A stretch of 16,390 nucleotides of DNA, taken from the NCBI GenBank assembly GCA_036505275.1, contig DASXTS010000019.1:1-16390 (forward strand), in the 5' to 3' direction. This document shows, in pieces, positions 1 to 7,832 of this stretch. Source of the DNA: DASXTS01 sp036505275. Its GTDB lineage: Bacteria; Actinomycetota; Actinomycetes; Mycobacteriales; Pseudonocardiaceae. The first letter of the stretch is position 1. Each line of letters starts with the position of its first letter. Both the position numbers and the translations under genes were made by a program. The notes below the pieces were generated by a model. The model was not told the DNA's origin and did no database searches. It was given only the letters and a program-made list of their open reading frames with translations.

Positions 1-50
1 TTGCGGGGGGCGGGGTGCCCTGGCGAGCCGGTTTTGACAGACCCAGCGGC

Positions 51-56
51 TACGCT
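51..56 (+). promoter_or_regulatory. uvrC: Candidate -10 element for a leaderless uvrC transcript
   Basis: TACGCT fits the actinobacterial -10 pattern TANNNT and ends seven bases before the GTG at 64. Transcription would therefore begin at or next to the start codon. No purine-rich ribosome binding site is seen upstream of the GTG, which agrees with a leaderless mRNA, common in actinobacteria. A perfect TTGACA lies at 34-39 but is only 11 bases from TACGCT, too close for a standard -35/-10 pair. Inferred from sequence only. Confidence 0.35.
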
Positions 57-63
57 CGCTGAC

Positions 64-2013
64 GTGCCGGATCCGTCCACCTACCGTCCCGCGCCGGGCA
101 CCATCCCGGACAAACCTGGCGTGTACCGGTTCCGTGACCCGTCCGGCCGGGTGATCTACGTCGGCAAGGCCAAGAGCCTGCGCGGCCGGCTCAACTCGTA
201 CTTCGCGGACCTCACCCTGCTGCACCCCAGGACCAGGCAGATGGTATCCAGCGCGGCCGCGGTGGAGTGGACCGTGGTGTCCACCGAGGTCGAGGCGCTG
301 CAGCTGGAGTACAACTGGATCAAGGAGTTCGACCCGCGGTTCAACGTCCGGTACCGGGACGACAAGACCTACCCGGTGCTGGCCGTGACCCTGCCCGAGG
401 AGTTCCCGCGGCTGCACGTGTACCGCGGGCCGCGCCGCAGGGGGGTGCGGTACTTCGGCCCGTACGCGCACGCCTGGGCGATCCGCGAGACGCTTGACCT
501 GCTGCTGCGGGTGTTCCCGGCCCGCACGTGCTCGGCCGGGGTGTTCAAGCGGCACGGCCAGATCGGCCGGCCGTGTCTGCTCGGCTACATCGACAAATGC
601 TCGGCGCCCTGCGTGCAGCGAGTGAGCGCGGCGGAGCACCGGGTCATAGTCAACGACTTCTGTGACTTTTTGGCCGGCCGCACCGACACCATGATGCGGA
701 GGCTGGAGAAACAGATGCGGGCGGCGTCGGACGAGCAGCAGTACGAGCTCGCCGCCAGGCTGCGCGACGACATCGGCGCGCTGCGCCGGGCCATGGAGAA
801 GCAGGCCGTGGTGTTCGGCGACGGTACCGATGCCGACGTGGTGGCCTTCGCCGAGGACGAGCTTGAGGCCGCCGTGCAGGTGTTCCACGTGCGCGGTGGC
901 CGGGTCCGCGGCCAGCGCGGCTGGGTGGTGGACAAGGTCGAGTCGATCGACACCGGCGGCCTGGTGGGGCAGTTCCTGTCCCAGTTCTACGGCGAGCAGG
1001 CCGCGCTGGCCGAGGAGGCAGATGTCGGGGGCGGGAGCCCGATCCCGAGGCAGGTGCTGGTTCCCGAGCTGCCGGATGGCGCGCCGGCCTTCGCCGAGTG
1101 GCTGTCCCTGCTGCGCGGCTCGCGGGTGCGGATCAGGGTGCCGCAGCGCGGCGACAAGCGGGCCCTGGCCGAGACCGTGGCGCGCAACGCCGCCGAGGCG
1201 TTCGTGCAGCACAAGCTGCGCCGGGCCAGCGATCTGAGCGCCCGGTCGGCGGCGCTGCAGGAGATCCAGGAGGCGCTCGGCCTGGACACCGCCCCGCTGC
1301 GCATCGAGTGCGTCGATGTGAGCCATGTGCAGGGCAGTGACGTGGTCGCCTCCCTGGTGGTGTTCGAGGACGGCATCGCCCGCAAGTCCGAGTACCGACG
1401 CTTCGCGATAAGGGCGGGCGCCGACCGCGGCGACGTCGGCTCGATAGCCGAGGTGGTGCGCCGGCGGTTCTACCGTTACCAGCGCGAGACCGCGGGGCTG
1501 AACGTGGAGCTGGCTCCCGGCGAGAAGCCGGGGATCGACCCGGAGACCGGGCGGCCGCGAAAATTCGCCTACCCGCCCAACCTGCTGCTGGTGGACGGTG
1601 GCGCGCCGCAGGTCGCAGCGGCCGCCGACGTGCTGGCCGATCTCGGCATCACCGACGTGGCGGTCGCCGGGCTGGCCAAGCGGCTGGAGGAGGTGTGGCT
1701 GCCCGGCGAACCGGAACCCGTCGTGCTCGGCCGCACCAGCGAGGGGTTGTACCTGCTACAACGGGTGCGCGACGAGGCGCACCGGTTCGCCATCACCTAC
1801 CACCGGCAGAAGCGGTCGGCCACCATGACCGCCTCCGCGTTGGACGAGGTGCCCGGGCTCGGCGCGTCCCGCCGGGCCGCATTGCTGAAGCACTTCGGCT
1901 CGCTGCGCAAGCTGCGGTCGGCCAGTATCGACCAGATCACCGCGGTGCCCGGGGTCGGGCGCCGCACGGCGGAGGCGGTGCTTGCGGCACTGGCCGACAG
2001 GACAGGGGAGTGA
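64..2013 (+). CDS. uvrC: UvrABC system protein C, excision endonuclease subunit
   Basis: UvrC makes the two incisions flanking a DNA lesion after UvrA2B loading in nucleotide excision repair, in the cytoplasm. The 649-residue product has the family's length and order. A GIY-YIG nuclease domain comes first (GVYRFRD at about 19-25, IYVGKAKSL at 31-39), making the 3' incision. A UVR motif that binds UvrB lies at about 211-246. A C-terminal RNase H-like nuclease follows (Asp418 in ECVDVSH, Asp511 in LLLVDGG), then tandem helix-hairpin-helix motifs at about 594-645. Four cysteines (156, 171, 179, 183) match the spacing of the iron-sulfur ligands reported in E. coli UvrC. The GTG at 64 gives the conserved N-terminus PDPSTYRPAPG; the frame stays open to base 1, but the extra 21 codons are unlike the family. 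It is first of a probable operon, four bases before rapZ. Identification is very secure; the start is good. Confidence 0.97.
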   Translation: MPDPSTYRPAPGTIPDKPGVYRFRDPSGRVIYVGKAKSLRGRLNSYFADLTLLHPRTRQMVSSAAAVEWTVVSTEVEALQLEYNWIKEFDPRFNVRYRDDKTYPVLAVTLPEEFPRLHVYRGPRRRGVRYFGPYAHAWAIRETLDLLLRVFPARTCSAGVFKRHGQIGRPCLLGYIDKCSAPCVQRVSAAEHRVIVNDFCDFLAGRTDTMMRRLEKQMRAASDEQQYELAARLRDDIGALRRAMEKQAVVFGDGTDADVVAFAEDELEAAVQVFHVRGGRVRGQRGWVVDKVESIDTGGLVGQFLSQFYGEQAALAEEADVGGGSPIPRQVLVPELPDGAPAFAEWLSLLRGSRVRIRVPQRGDKRALAETVARNAAEAFVQHKLRRASDLSARSAALQEIQEALGLDTAPLRIECVDVSHVQGSDVVASLVVFEDGIARKSEYRRFAIRAGADRGDVGSIAEVVRRRFYRYQRETAGLNVELAPGEKPGIDPETGRPRKFAYPPNLLLVDGGAPQVAAAADVLADLGITDVAVAGLAKRLEEVWLPGEPEPVVLGRTSEGLYLLQRVRDEAHRFAITYHRQKRSATMTASALDEVPGLGASRRAALLKHFGSLRKLRSASIDQITAVPGVGRRTAEAVLAALADRTGE

Positions 2014-2017
2014 CCGC

Positions 2018-2968
2018 ATGGCAACGGGGGCGCGCAGGGACCGTGGCAGGGACCGTGGCAGGGACCGCGGCAGTGATCACGGCAGGGATAACGGCCGGCA
2101 TGCCCACGGTATCGAGGTGGCCGTGGTCACCGGGCTGTCCGGCGCCGGTCGCAGCACGGCCGCCAAGGTGCTGGAGGACCTCGGCTGGTTCGTGGTCGAC
2201 AACCTGCCGCCCGAGCTCATCGCCACCATGGTCGAGCGGGGCGCCCAGGCCAGCGGCGCGGTGACCAAGGTCGCCGTAGTGATGGACGTGCGCAGCCGGG
2301 CGTTCACCGACGACCTGTCCGCGGTGATCAAGGACCTGGACGCGCGGGGGTACAAGCCGCGGGTGCTGTTCCTGCAGGCCTCCGACGCGGTCCTGGTCAG
2401 GCGCTTCGAGCAGGTCCGGCGCGGACACCCGTTGCAGGGCGACGGCCGCCTGGTGGACGGAATCGCCGCCGAGCGGCAGCTGCTCGGCCCGCTGCGCGCC
2501 GAGGCCGACCTGATCGTGGACACCTCTGGCCTCTCGGTGCACCAACTCCGCGCCACGATCGAGGACGCCTTCGGCGGCGAGTCGTCCACCCGTACCCGGG
2601 TGACGGTGCTCTCCTTCGGGTACAAGTTCGGCCTCCCGATGGACGCGGACATGGTCATGGACGTGCGGTTCCTACCCAACCCGTTCTGGATACCCGAGCT
2701 GCGCGAGCTGACCGGACGCGACGCCGAGGTACGCGACTACGTGCTGTCCCAGGAAGGCTGTGGTGAGTTCCTCGACCGGTACCACGAGCTGCTCAGGCTG
2801 GTCACCGTCGGCTACCACCGGGAGGGCAAGCGGTACCTGACGCTGGCGGTCGGCTGCACCGGCGGCAAGCACCGCAGCGTCGCCATCTCCGAAGAGCTGG
2901 CCAGCCGGCTGGCCGCCGAGGACGGCGTGACAGTCAAGGTCGTGCACCGGGACCTGGGGCGCGAGTGA
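2018..2968 (+). CDS. rapZ: RapZ/YvcJ-family P-loop nucleotide-binding protein
   Basis: RapZ-family proteins bind and hydrolyse ATP/GTP. In E. coli RapZ is an RNA adaptor that targets the GlmZ small RNA and so controls amino-sugar synthesis; the actinobacterial role is less clear. The 316-residue product has a Walker A-like loop GLSGAGRST at 39-47, DNLP at 61-64, and the typical C-terminal signatures SFGYKFGLP and GCTGGKHRS (279-287). Arginine in place of the Walker lysine is also found in mycobacterial homologues, so it is not a defect. The ATG at 2018 follows AGGGGAG (2004-2010) at seven bases and lies four bases after uvrC. An unusual basic N-terminal tail of about 28 residues, made of RDRG-like tetrapeptides, precedes the conserved domain and is encoded by a 12-bp tandem repeat. 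The rapZ-yvcK-whiA order is conserved across Gram-positive bacteria. The 3' end overlaps yvcK by four bases. Confidence 0.95.
   Translation: MATGARRDRGRDRGRDRGSDHGRDNGRHAHGIEVAVVTGLSGAGRSTAAKVLEDLGWFVVDNLPPELIATMVERGAQASGAVTKVAVVMDVRSRAFTDDLSAVIKDLDARGYKPRVLFLQASDAVLVRRFEQVRRGHPLQGDGRLVDGIAAERQLLGPLRAEADLIVDTSGLSVHQLRATIEDAFGGESSTRTRVTVLSFGYKFGLPMDADMVMDVRFLPNPFWIPELRELTGRDAEVRDYVLSQEGCGEFLDRYHELLRLVTVGYHREGKRYLTLAVGCTGGKHRSVAISEELASRLAAEDGVTVKVVHRDLGRE
2035..2094 (+). repeat. 12-bp tandem repeat, five units, inside the rapZ 5' end
   Basis: Five successive 12-bp units start at 2035, 2047, 2059, 2071 and 2083. Units 1 and 2 are CAGGGACCGTGG, unit 3 differs by one base, and units 4 and 5 (CAGTGATCACGG, CAGGGATAACGG) are more diverged. 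In the rapZ frame they encode a tetrapeptide repeat (RDRG, RDRG, RDRG, SDHG, RDNG). The unit is a multiple of three, so copy-number change would alter tail length without shifting frame. Similar 12-bp arrays occur before gap and between pgi and menC. Confidence 0.95.
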
Positions 2969-4014
2969 GCCTCCGCCGCCCACTCCGAGCCGTCGCGCTG
3001 GGCGGTGGTCACGGGCTGTACGCCACCCTGTGCGCGCTGCGGCTGCTCACCGAGGATGTCACCGCCGTGGTGACGGTGGCCGACGACGGCGGCTCGTCCG
3101 GCCGGTTGCGCCGCGAGCTGGGCGTGTTGCCGCCGGGCGATCTGCGGATGGCGCTGGCCGCACTTGCCGACTGTGACCCCGACAACGGCCCCGACGGCCA
3201 GCTCGGCCACCGCCTGGTCCAGGTGTTCCAGCACCGGTTCCGCGGGCACGGCGCGCTGGCCGGGCACGCGGTCGGCAATCTGCTGCTCGCCGGCCTCCTC
3301 GAGGTGCTCGGCGACCCCATCGCCGCCCTGGACGAGGCGTGCCGGCTGCTCGGTGTGCGCGGCCGGGTGCTGCCGATGTGCACCACCCCACTGGACATCG
3401 AGGCCGACGTCACGGGGCTGGACGAGGACGATCCCGCCGAGGTGTGGCGGATCCGCGGCCAGGTGGCGGTGGCCACCACCCCGGGCCGGGTGCAGCGGGT
3501 GCGGCTACTGCCGGCCGAGCCGCTGGCGTGCGCCGAGGCCGTCCAGGCGGTCGGTGCCGCGGATGTGATCGTGCTCGGTCCCGGGTCGTGGTTCACGAGC
3601 GTGCTACCGCACCTGCTCGTGCCGGACCTGTGCCGGGCGGTGGTAGCGGCCAGGGCCAGGCGGATCGTGGTACTGAACCTGGTTCCACAGCCCGGGGAGA
3701 CGGCCGGGTTCTCGCCGGAGCAGCATCTGGACGTAATCTCCCGGCACGCACCCGAGCTCACCGTCGACGCCGTCCTCGCCGAGCGGGACGCGGTGACGGC
3801 GCCGGACCGGCTGGCCGGTGCCGTGCGAGCCCTGGGCGGCTGGGTCTATCTTGGTCGGCTGGCCGCGGAGGGCGTGCAGGATCGACATGATCCAGTCGCG
3901 CTGGCGGCGATGGTGGAGAAGGTGCTGCGGGACGGCGTCACGCCCGGAGGGGGTAGCCGTCCCTCGACCGGGGGACGGTCGGCCGGGAGAGAGGAGCAGG
4001 CGGCGTGGCAATGA
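2965..4014 (+). CDS. yvcK: YvcK/CuvA-family gluconeogenesis and cell-wall factor
   Basis: This is a homologue of B. subtilis YvcK and M. tuberculosis CuvA (Rv1422). These proteins bind UDP-sugars such as UDP-GlcNAc and are needed for growth on gluconeogenic carbon sources and normal cell shape; the fold is CofD-like. The 349-residue product shows GGGHGL at 13-18, DDGGSSGRLR at 40-49, PPGDLR at 56-61, GNLLLAGL at 104-111 and VIVLGPGSWFTSVLP from 201, all at the expected places. The GTG start at 2965 overlaps the rapZ stop as GTGA, implying coupled translation; only a weak GGGG lies upstream. The last 30 or so residues are glycine/serine/arginine-rich and probably disordered. The 3' end overlaps whiA by ten bases. 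Confidence 0.94.
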   Translation: MSLRRPLRAVALGGGHGLYATLCALRLLTEDVTAVVTVADDGGSSGRLRRELGVLPPGDLRMALAALADCDPDNGPDGQLGHRLVQVFQHRFRGHGALAGHAVGNLLLAGLLEVLGDPIAALDEACRLLGVRGRVLPMCTTPLDIEADVTGLDEDDPAEVWRIRGQVAVATTPGRVQRVRLLPAEPLACAEAVQAVGAADVIVLGPGSWFTSVLPHLLVPDLCRAVVAARARRIVVLNLVPQPGETAGFSPEQHLDVISRHAPELTVDAVLAERDAVTAPDRLAGAVRALGGWVYLGRLAAEGVQDRHDPVALAAMVEKVLRDGVTPGGGSRPSTGGRSAGREEQAAWQ

Positions 4015-4985
4015 CTGCTGCCGTGAAGGACGAGCTCAGCCGACTCGCGGTGACCAAGAGCTGCTGCCGGCGAGCGGAGGTGTCCGCGCTGCTGAGGTTC
4101 GCCGGGGGGCTGCACATCGTCGCCGGCCGCGTCGTCGTCGAGGCCGAGGTCGACACCGGCGCGACGGCGCGTCGGCTGCGCAGGGAGATTCACGAGCTGT
4201 ACGGGCACACGTCCGACGTGCACGTGATCACCTCGGGCGGCCTGCGCAAGGGCACCAGGTACGTGGTGCGGGTGATCCGCGACGGAGACGGCCTGGCCAG
4301 GCAGACCGGCCTGCTCGACCTGAGGGGCCGGCCGGTTCGCGGGCTGCCGCCGCAGGTCGTCTCCGGCGGGCTGTGCGACGCCGAGGCGGCCTGGCGAGGC
4401 GCGTTCCTCGCCCACGGCTCGCTCACCGAACCGGGCCGCTCGTCCGCCCTGGAGATCACGTGTCCCGGTCCCGAGGCAGCCTTGGCGCTGGTCGGCGCCG
4501 CGCGCCGGCTCGGCATCTCCGCCAAGGCCCGCGAGGTCCGCGGTGCCGACCGGGTTGTGGTCCGGGACGGCGACGCCATCGGCGCCCTGCTCACCAGGCT
4601 CGGCGCGCACGCCTCGGTGCTGGCCTGGGAGGAGCGCCGGATGCGGCGCGAGGTGCGGGCCACCGCCAACCGGCTGGCCAACTTCGACGACGCCAACCTG
4701 CGCCGATCGGCGCGTGCCGCGGTGGCCGGCGCCGCCCGGGTCGAGCGGGCACTGGAGCTGCTCGGCCCGGGTGCCCCGGAGCACCTGGTGGCCGCGGGCC
4801 AGCTGCGCCTGAAGCACCGGCAGGCCTCGCTGGAGGAGCTCGGCCAGCTCGCCGACCCGCCGATGACCAAGGACGCGGTGGCCGGGCGGATCCGGCGGCT
4901 GCTGGCCATGGCCGACAAGCGCGCCGCCGATCTCGGCCTGCCGGACACCGAGTCGGTGGTCACTGCGGACATGCTGGACGCGTAA
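4005..4985 (+). CDS. whiA: WhiA, sporulation/division transcriptional regulator
   Basis: WhiA is a DNA-binding regulator. In Streptomyces it acts with WhiB to switch on septation and sporulation genes, and it is conserved in non-sporulating Gram-positives. The product is 326 residues, the usual size. A degenerate LAGLIDADG homing-endonuclease-like region occupies roughly 1-210 (RFAGGLH, RGAFLAHGSLTEP), followed by the conserved ATANRLANFDDANLRRSARAA and a C-terminal helix-turn-helix at about 272-303 (ASLEELGQLADPPMTKDAVA). Two starts are possible: GTG at 4005, eight bases after GAGGAG (3991-3996), and ATG at 4011. The first is preferred because mycobacterial WhiA also begins MAMT and the spacing is better. 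It overlaps the end of yvcK and is the last gene of the uvrC operon. Confidence 0.96.
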   Translation: MAMTAAVKDELSRLAVTKSCCRRAEVSALLRFAGGLHIVAGRVVVEAEVDTGATARRLRREIHELYGHTSDVHVITSGGLRKGTRYVVRVIRDGDGLARQTGLLDLRGRPVRGLPPQVVSGGLCDAEAAWRGAFLAHGSLTEPGRSSALEITCPGPEAALALVGAARRLGISAKAREVRGADRVVVRDGDAIGALLTRLGAHASVLAWEERRMRREVRATANRLANFDDANLRRSARAAVAGAARVERALELLGPGAPEHLVAAGQLRLKHRQASLEELGQLADPPMTKDAVAGRIRRLLAMADKRAADLGLPDTESVVTADMLDA

Positions 4986-5002
4986 CCTCCGCCGTCCTCC
5001 CA

Positions 5003-5008
5003 TAGGCT
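5003..5008 (+). promoter_or_regulatory. gap: Weak candidate -10 for gap in the whiA-gap gap
   Basis: The 100-bp interval 4986-5085 is the largest break in the left-hand plus-strand gene series, so a separate gap promoter is expected there. TAGGCT at 5003-5008 fits TANNNT, but the hexamer about 17 bp upstream (GCGTAA, overlapping the whiA stop) resembles a -35 poorly. If it is used, the 5' leader of about 70 bases would contain the whole 12-bp repeat array. Confidence 0.2.
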
Positions 5009-5020
5009 GTCGCTGGAAGG

Positions 5021-5068
5021 CAATGGCACAGGCAATGGCACAGGCAATGGCACACGCAGTGGCACAGC
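5021..5068 (+). repeat. 12-bp tandem repeat, four units, immediately upstream of gap
   Basis: Units start at 5021, 5033, 5045 and 5057. The first two are CAATGGCACAGG, the third CAATGGCACACG and the fourth CAGTGGCACAGC. The array ends 17 bases before the preferred gap start. It is open and in frame with gap, and each of the first three units contains an ATG (5023, 5035, 5047), so initiation there would add a MAQA-type repeated tail to the enzyme. A purine run GGAAGG at 5015-5020 precedes the array. Same unit length and gene-5'-end position as the arrays at rapZ and pgi/menC. Confidence 0.95.
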
Positions 5069-5085
5069 ACGACGGAGGTCTTACC

Positions 5086-6095
<1,010 letters not shown>

Positions 6096-6099
<4 letters not shown>

Positions 6100-6218
6100 G
6101 AACGCGCCAGCTCGGCCTCGACGAGGGCGCGTTCTCGCACATCTCGACCGGCGGCGGCGCGTCGCTCGAGTTCCTCGAGGGCAAGGAGCTGCCCGGCATC
6201 GCGGTACTGGAGGAGTGA
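6096..6218 (+). pseudogene. pgk: Remnant of phosphoglycerate kinase with about 90% of the gene deleted
   Basis: PGK transfers phosphate from 1,3-bisphosphoglycerate to ADP and is normally about 395-405 residues, encoded between gap and tpiA. Only a 40-residue reading frame remains. Residues 6-40 match the PGK C-terminus, including LGLDEGAFSHISTGGGASLE (the conserved glycine-rich nucleotide-site segment) and the LPGIAVLEE end. The ATG overlaps the gap stop as ATGA, and the opening MRT resembles a PGK N-terminus, so the likely history is an in-frame internal deletion with a junction near 6104. The catalytic N-terminal domain and nearly all of the nucleotide domain are missing, so it cannot be an active kinase. 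The last codons carry the tpiA ribosome binding site. Identification as PGK is confident; whether the loss is real or an assembly error cannot be told from this sequence. Confidence 0.9.
6209..6215 (+). promoter_or_regulatory. tpiA: tpiA ribosome binding site inside the pgk remnant
   Basis: GGAGGAG forms the last sense codons (Leu-Glu-Glu) of the pgk remnant and lies ten bases before the tpiA ATG. It explains why loss of the 3' end of pgk would harm tpiA expression, and why a deletion that spared this end could be tolerated. Confidence 0.8.
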
Positions 6219-6225
6219 CCCGAGC

Positions 6226-7023
6226 ATGCCACCGACCCAGCCACGTACCCCCCTGATCGCCGGCAACTGGAAGATGAACCTCGGCCATCTCGAGGCCATC
6301 GCGCTGGTGCAGAAGCTCGCATTCCTGCTCCCGGAGAAGTACTTCAGCCGGGTCGAGGTCGCGGTGCTCCCGCCGTTCACCGCACTGCGCAGCGTGCAGA
6401 CGCTGGTCGACGGCGAGCGGCTCCTGATCAACTACGGCGCCCAGGACCTCTCGCCGCAGGACGCCGGGCCCTACACCGGTGACGTGTCCGGCGTCATGCT
6501 GGCCAAGCTCGGCTGCCGTTACGTCGTCGTCGGACATTCCGAGCGGCGCGAGCACCACGGCGAGGACGACCCGCTGATCAACGCGAAGGTCAAGGCGGCG
6601 CTCAAGCATGGCCTCACCCCGATCCTGTGCGTCGGCGAGGGCATCGAGATCCGCGAGGCCGGCGGCCACGTCGAGCACTGCACCACGCAGCTGGACGCCG
6701 ACCTGGCCCGGTTCAAGACCGACCAGGCGCGCGAGGTGGTGCTGGCCTACGAGCCGGTCTGGGCGATCGGCACGGGGCGGGTGGCCACCCCGGCCGACGC
6801 CCAGGAGGTGTGCGCCGCGCTGCGGGCCCGGCTCGGGAAGCTGTTCGGCGATGAGACGGCGTCCACCGTGCGGATCCTCTACGGTGGGTCGGTGAAGGCG
6901 AGCAACATCGCCGACCTGGTCAGGCAGGGCGATATCGACGGCGCTCTGGTCGGCGGCGCCAGCCTGGACGCGGACGAGTTTGCGAAGTTGTGCGCACTGG
7001 CCGCGGGTGGGCCGCTACCGTGA
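6226..7023 (+). CDS. tpiA: Triosephosphate isomerase
   Basis: TpiA interconverts dihydroxyacetone phosphate and glyceraldehyde-3-phosphate; it acts as a dimeric TIM barrel in the cytoplasm. The 265-residue product is of normal bacterial length and has AGNWKMN at 12-18 (catalytic Asn14/Lys16), VVGHSERRE with catalytic His104, AYEPVWAIGTG with catalytic Glu176 and the flexible loop 6, and the phosphate-binding ILYGGSVKASN. The ATG at 6226 follows GGAGGAG by ten bases and lies seven bases after the pgk remnant stop, so it is probably co-transcribed with gap. All catalytic residues are intact. Confidence 0.97.
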   Translation: MPPTQPRTPLIAGNWKMNLGHLEAIALVQKLAFLLPEKYFSRVEVAVLPPFTALRSVQTLVDGERLLINYGAQDLSPQDAGPYTGDVSGVMLAKLGCRYVVVGHSERREHHGEDDPLINAKVKAALKHGLTPILCVGEGIEIREAGGHVEHCTTQLDADLARFKTDQAREVVLAYEPVWAIGTGRVATPADAQEVCAALRARLGKLFGDETASTVRILYGGSVKASNIADLVRQGDIDGALVGGASLDADEFAKLCALAAGGPLP

Positions 7024-7072
7024 CGACCGACCCGGTACGCTGTCTCGGCGAATTCGATTACGCGAGGGTGAG

Positions 7073-7306
7073 ATGCTGCTGTTCCTGCAGATCGTGCTGA
7101 TGCTGTCCAGCCTGGTCCTGATCCTGCTGATCCTCCTGCACCGCGGCCGTGGTGGTGGCCTGTCCACCCTGTTCGGCGGCGGTGTGCAGTCCAGCCTGGC
7201 CGGTTCCAGCGTGGTGGAGAAGAATCTCGACCGCTTGACACTGTTCACCGGTGCGGTATGGGTGATCTCCATCATCGGCGTGGGGTTGTTGCTGAAGGTC
7301 GGCTGA
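7073..7306 (+). CDS. secG: SecG, preprotein translocase subunit
   Basis: SecG is a small integral membrane subunit of the SecYEG channel that stimulates protein export. The 77-residue product has two membrane segments, about 2-22 (LLFLQIVLMLSSLVLILLIL) and about 56-76, joined by the family loop GGGLSTLFGGGVQSSL and VVEKNLDRLT. It is close to mycobacterial SecG in length and sequence. The ATG at 7073 follows GAGGG (7064-7068). It lies 49 bases after tpiA; TACGCT at 7036-7041 fits a -10 pattern but has no clear -35. The gap-(pgk)-tpiA-secG order is typical of actinobacteria; some relatives, such as corynebacteria, have ppc between tpiA and secG, which is absent here. Confidence 0.96.
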   Translation: MLLFLQIVLMLSSLVLILLILLHRGRGGGLSTLFGGGVQSSLAGSSVVEKNLDRLTLFTGAVWVISIIGVGLLLKVG

Positions 7307-7360
7307 GCCCAGCAGCGGTGCGATTTCCACAGGCGCGTTCCGAGGGGTCGGTGACAATCG

Positions 7361-7702
7361 TTGGCTAGTGGCAATGCGATCCGGGGCACTCGCGTGGGCG
7401 CCGGTCCGATGGGTGAGTCAGAACGAGGGGAGTCAGCACCCCGGCGGCGGATCGGCTACTGGTGTGCCAATGGGCACGAGACCAGACCATCCTTCGCCAT
7501 GGACGCCGAGATCCCGGACACCTGGGACTGCCCGCGGTGCGGCCTGCCCGCCGGCCAGGATTGCGAGGCGCCGCCGGCGCCGCCCCGCAACGAGCCCTAC
7601 AAGACCCACTTGGCCTATGTGAAGGAGCGCCGCTCCGACACCGACGGCGCCGCGATCCTGGACGAGGCCCTGTCCAGGCTCCGCACCCAACGCGACGGCT
7701 GA
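7361..7702 (+). CDS. rbpA: RbpA, RNA polymerase-binding transcription activator
   Basis: RbpA is an actinobacteria-specific protein that binds RNA polymerase and the principal sigma factor, stabilises the open complex and affects rifampicin tolerance. The 113-residue product is close to Streptomyces RbpA from its first residue (MASGNAIRG, then GAGPMGESERGESAPR). It carries Cys35, His39, Cys57 and Cys60, the set associated with zinc in the Streptomyces form; mycobacterial RbpA lacks most of these. The sigma-interacting C-terminal part includes EPYKTHLAYVKERR. The TTG at 7361 is chosen because conservation begins exactly there and an in-frame stop (TGA, 7352-7354) lies just upstream. The nearest purine run, GAGGGG at 7342-7347, is 13 bases away, which is long, so translation efficiency may be low or the mRNA may start nearby. 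It lies 54 bases after secG. Confidence 0.95.
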   Translation: MASGNAIRGTRVGAGPMGESERGESAPRRRIGYWCANGHETRPSFAMDAEIPDTWDCPRCGLPAGQDCEAPPAPPRNEPYKTHLAYVKERRSDTDGAAILDEALSRLRTQRDG

Positions 7703-7710
7703 GCAGCTCG

Positions 7711-7824
7711 CACCAGATCGCGATGTCGATCGCCCGCGACAAGTCCCAGACGTTCAGCGAGGCTGCCGCCGAGGTGATGCGCGCCGGCCTCGGGCGGCAG
7801 CCGGAGATCAGGATTTCGGAGTAG
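7711..7824 (+). pseudogene. 5'-truncated remnant of a probable ribbon-helix-helix antitoxin
   Basis: An open frame ending in TAG at 7822-7824 encodes HQIAMSIARDKSQTFSEAAA followed by EVMRAGLG. This pattern resembles the helical C-terminal half of VapB-type ribbon-helix-helix antitoxins (alternating hydrophobic residues, an S/T-F-S-E turn, then an RAGLG or RRGLG helix end). The usual opening strand (an MRTT-like start) is missing, because the frame runs directly back into the rbpA stop. An internal ATG at 7723 could give a 33-residue peptide but has no clear ribosome binding site. No toxin gene follows; pgl begins converging eight bases later. The family assignment is by pattern only, so it could be another helical regulator fragment. 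Confidence 0.5.
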
Positions 7825-7832
7825 GCCGCGGG

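Noticed and set aside
34..56. TTGACA paired with TACGCT as a standard uvrC promoter
   Set aside because: The spacing is only 11 bases; the -10 alone is kept as a weak candidate.
1..63. N-terminal extension of UvrC to the window edge
   Set aside because: The extra 21 codons do not resemble UvrC; the conserved N-terminus begins at the GTG at 64.
2132..2158. Arginine instead of lysine in the RapZ Walker A loop as a loss-of-function change
   Set aside because: The same substitution is present in mycobacterial RapZ homologues, so it is a family feature.
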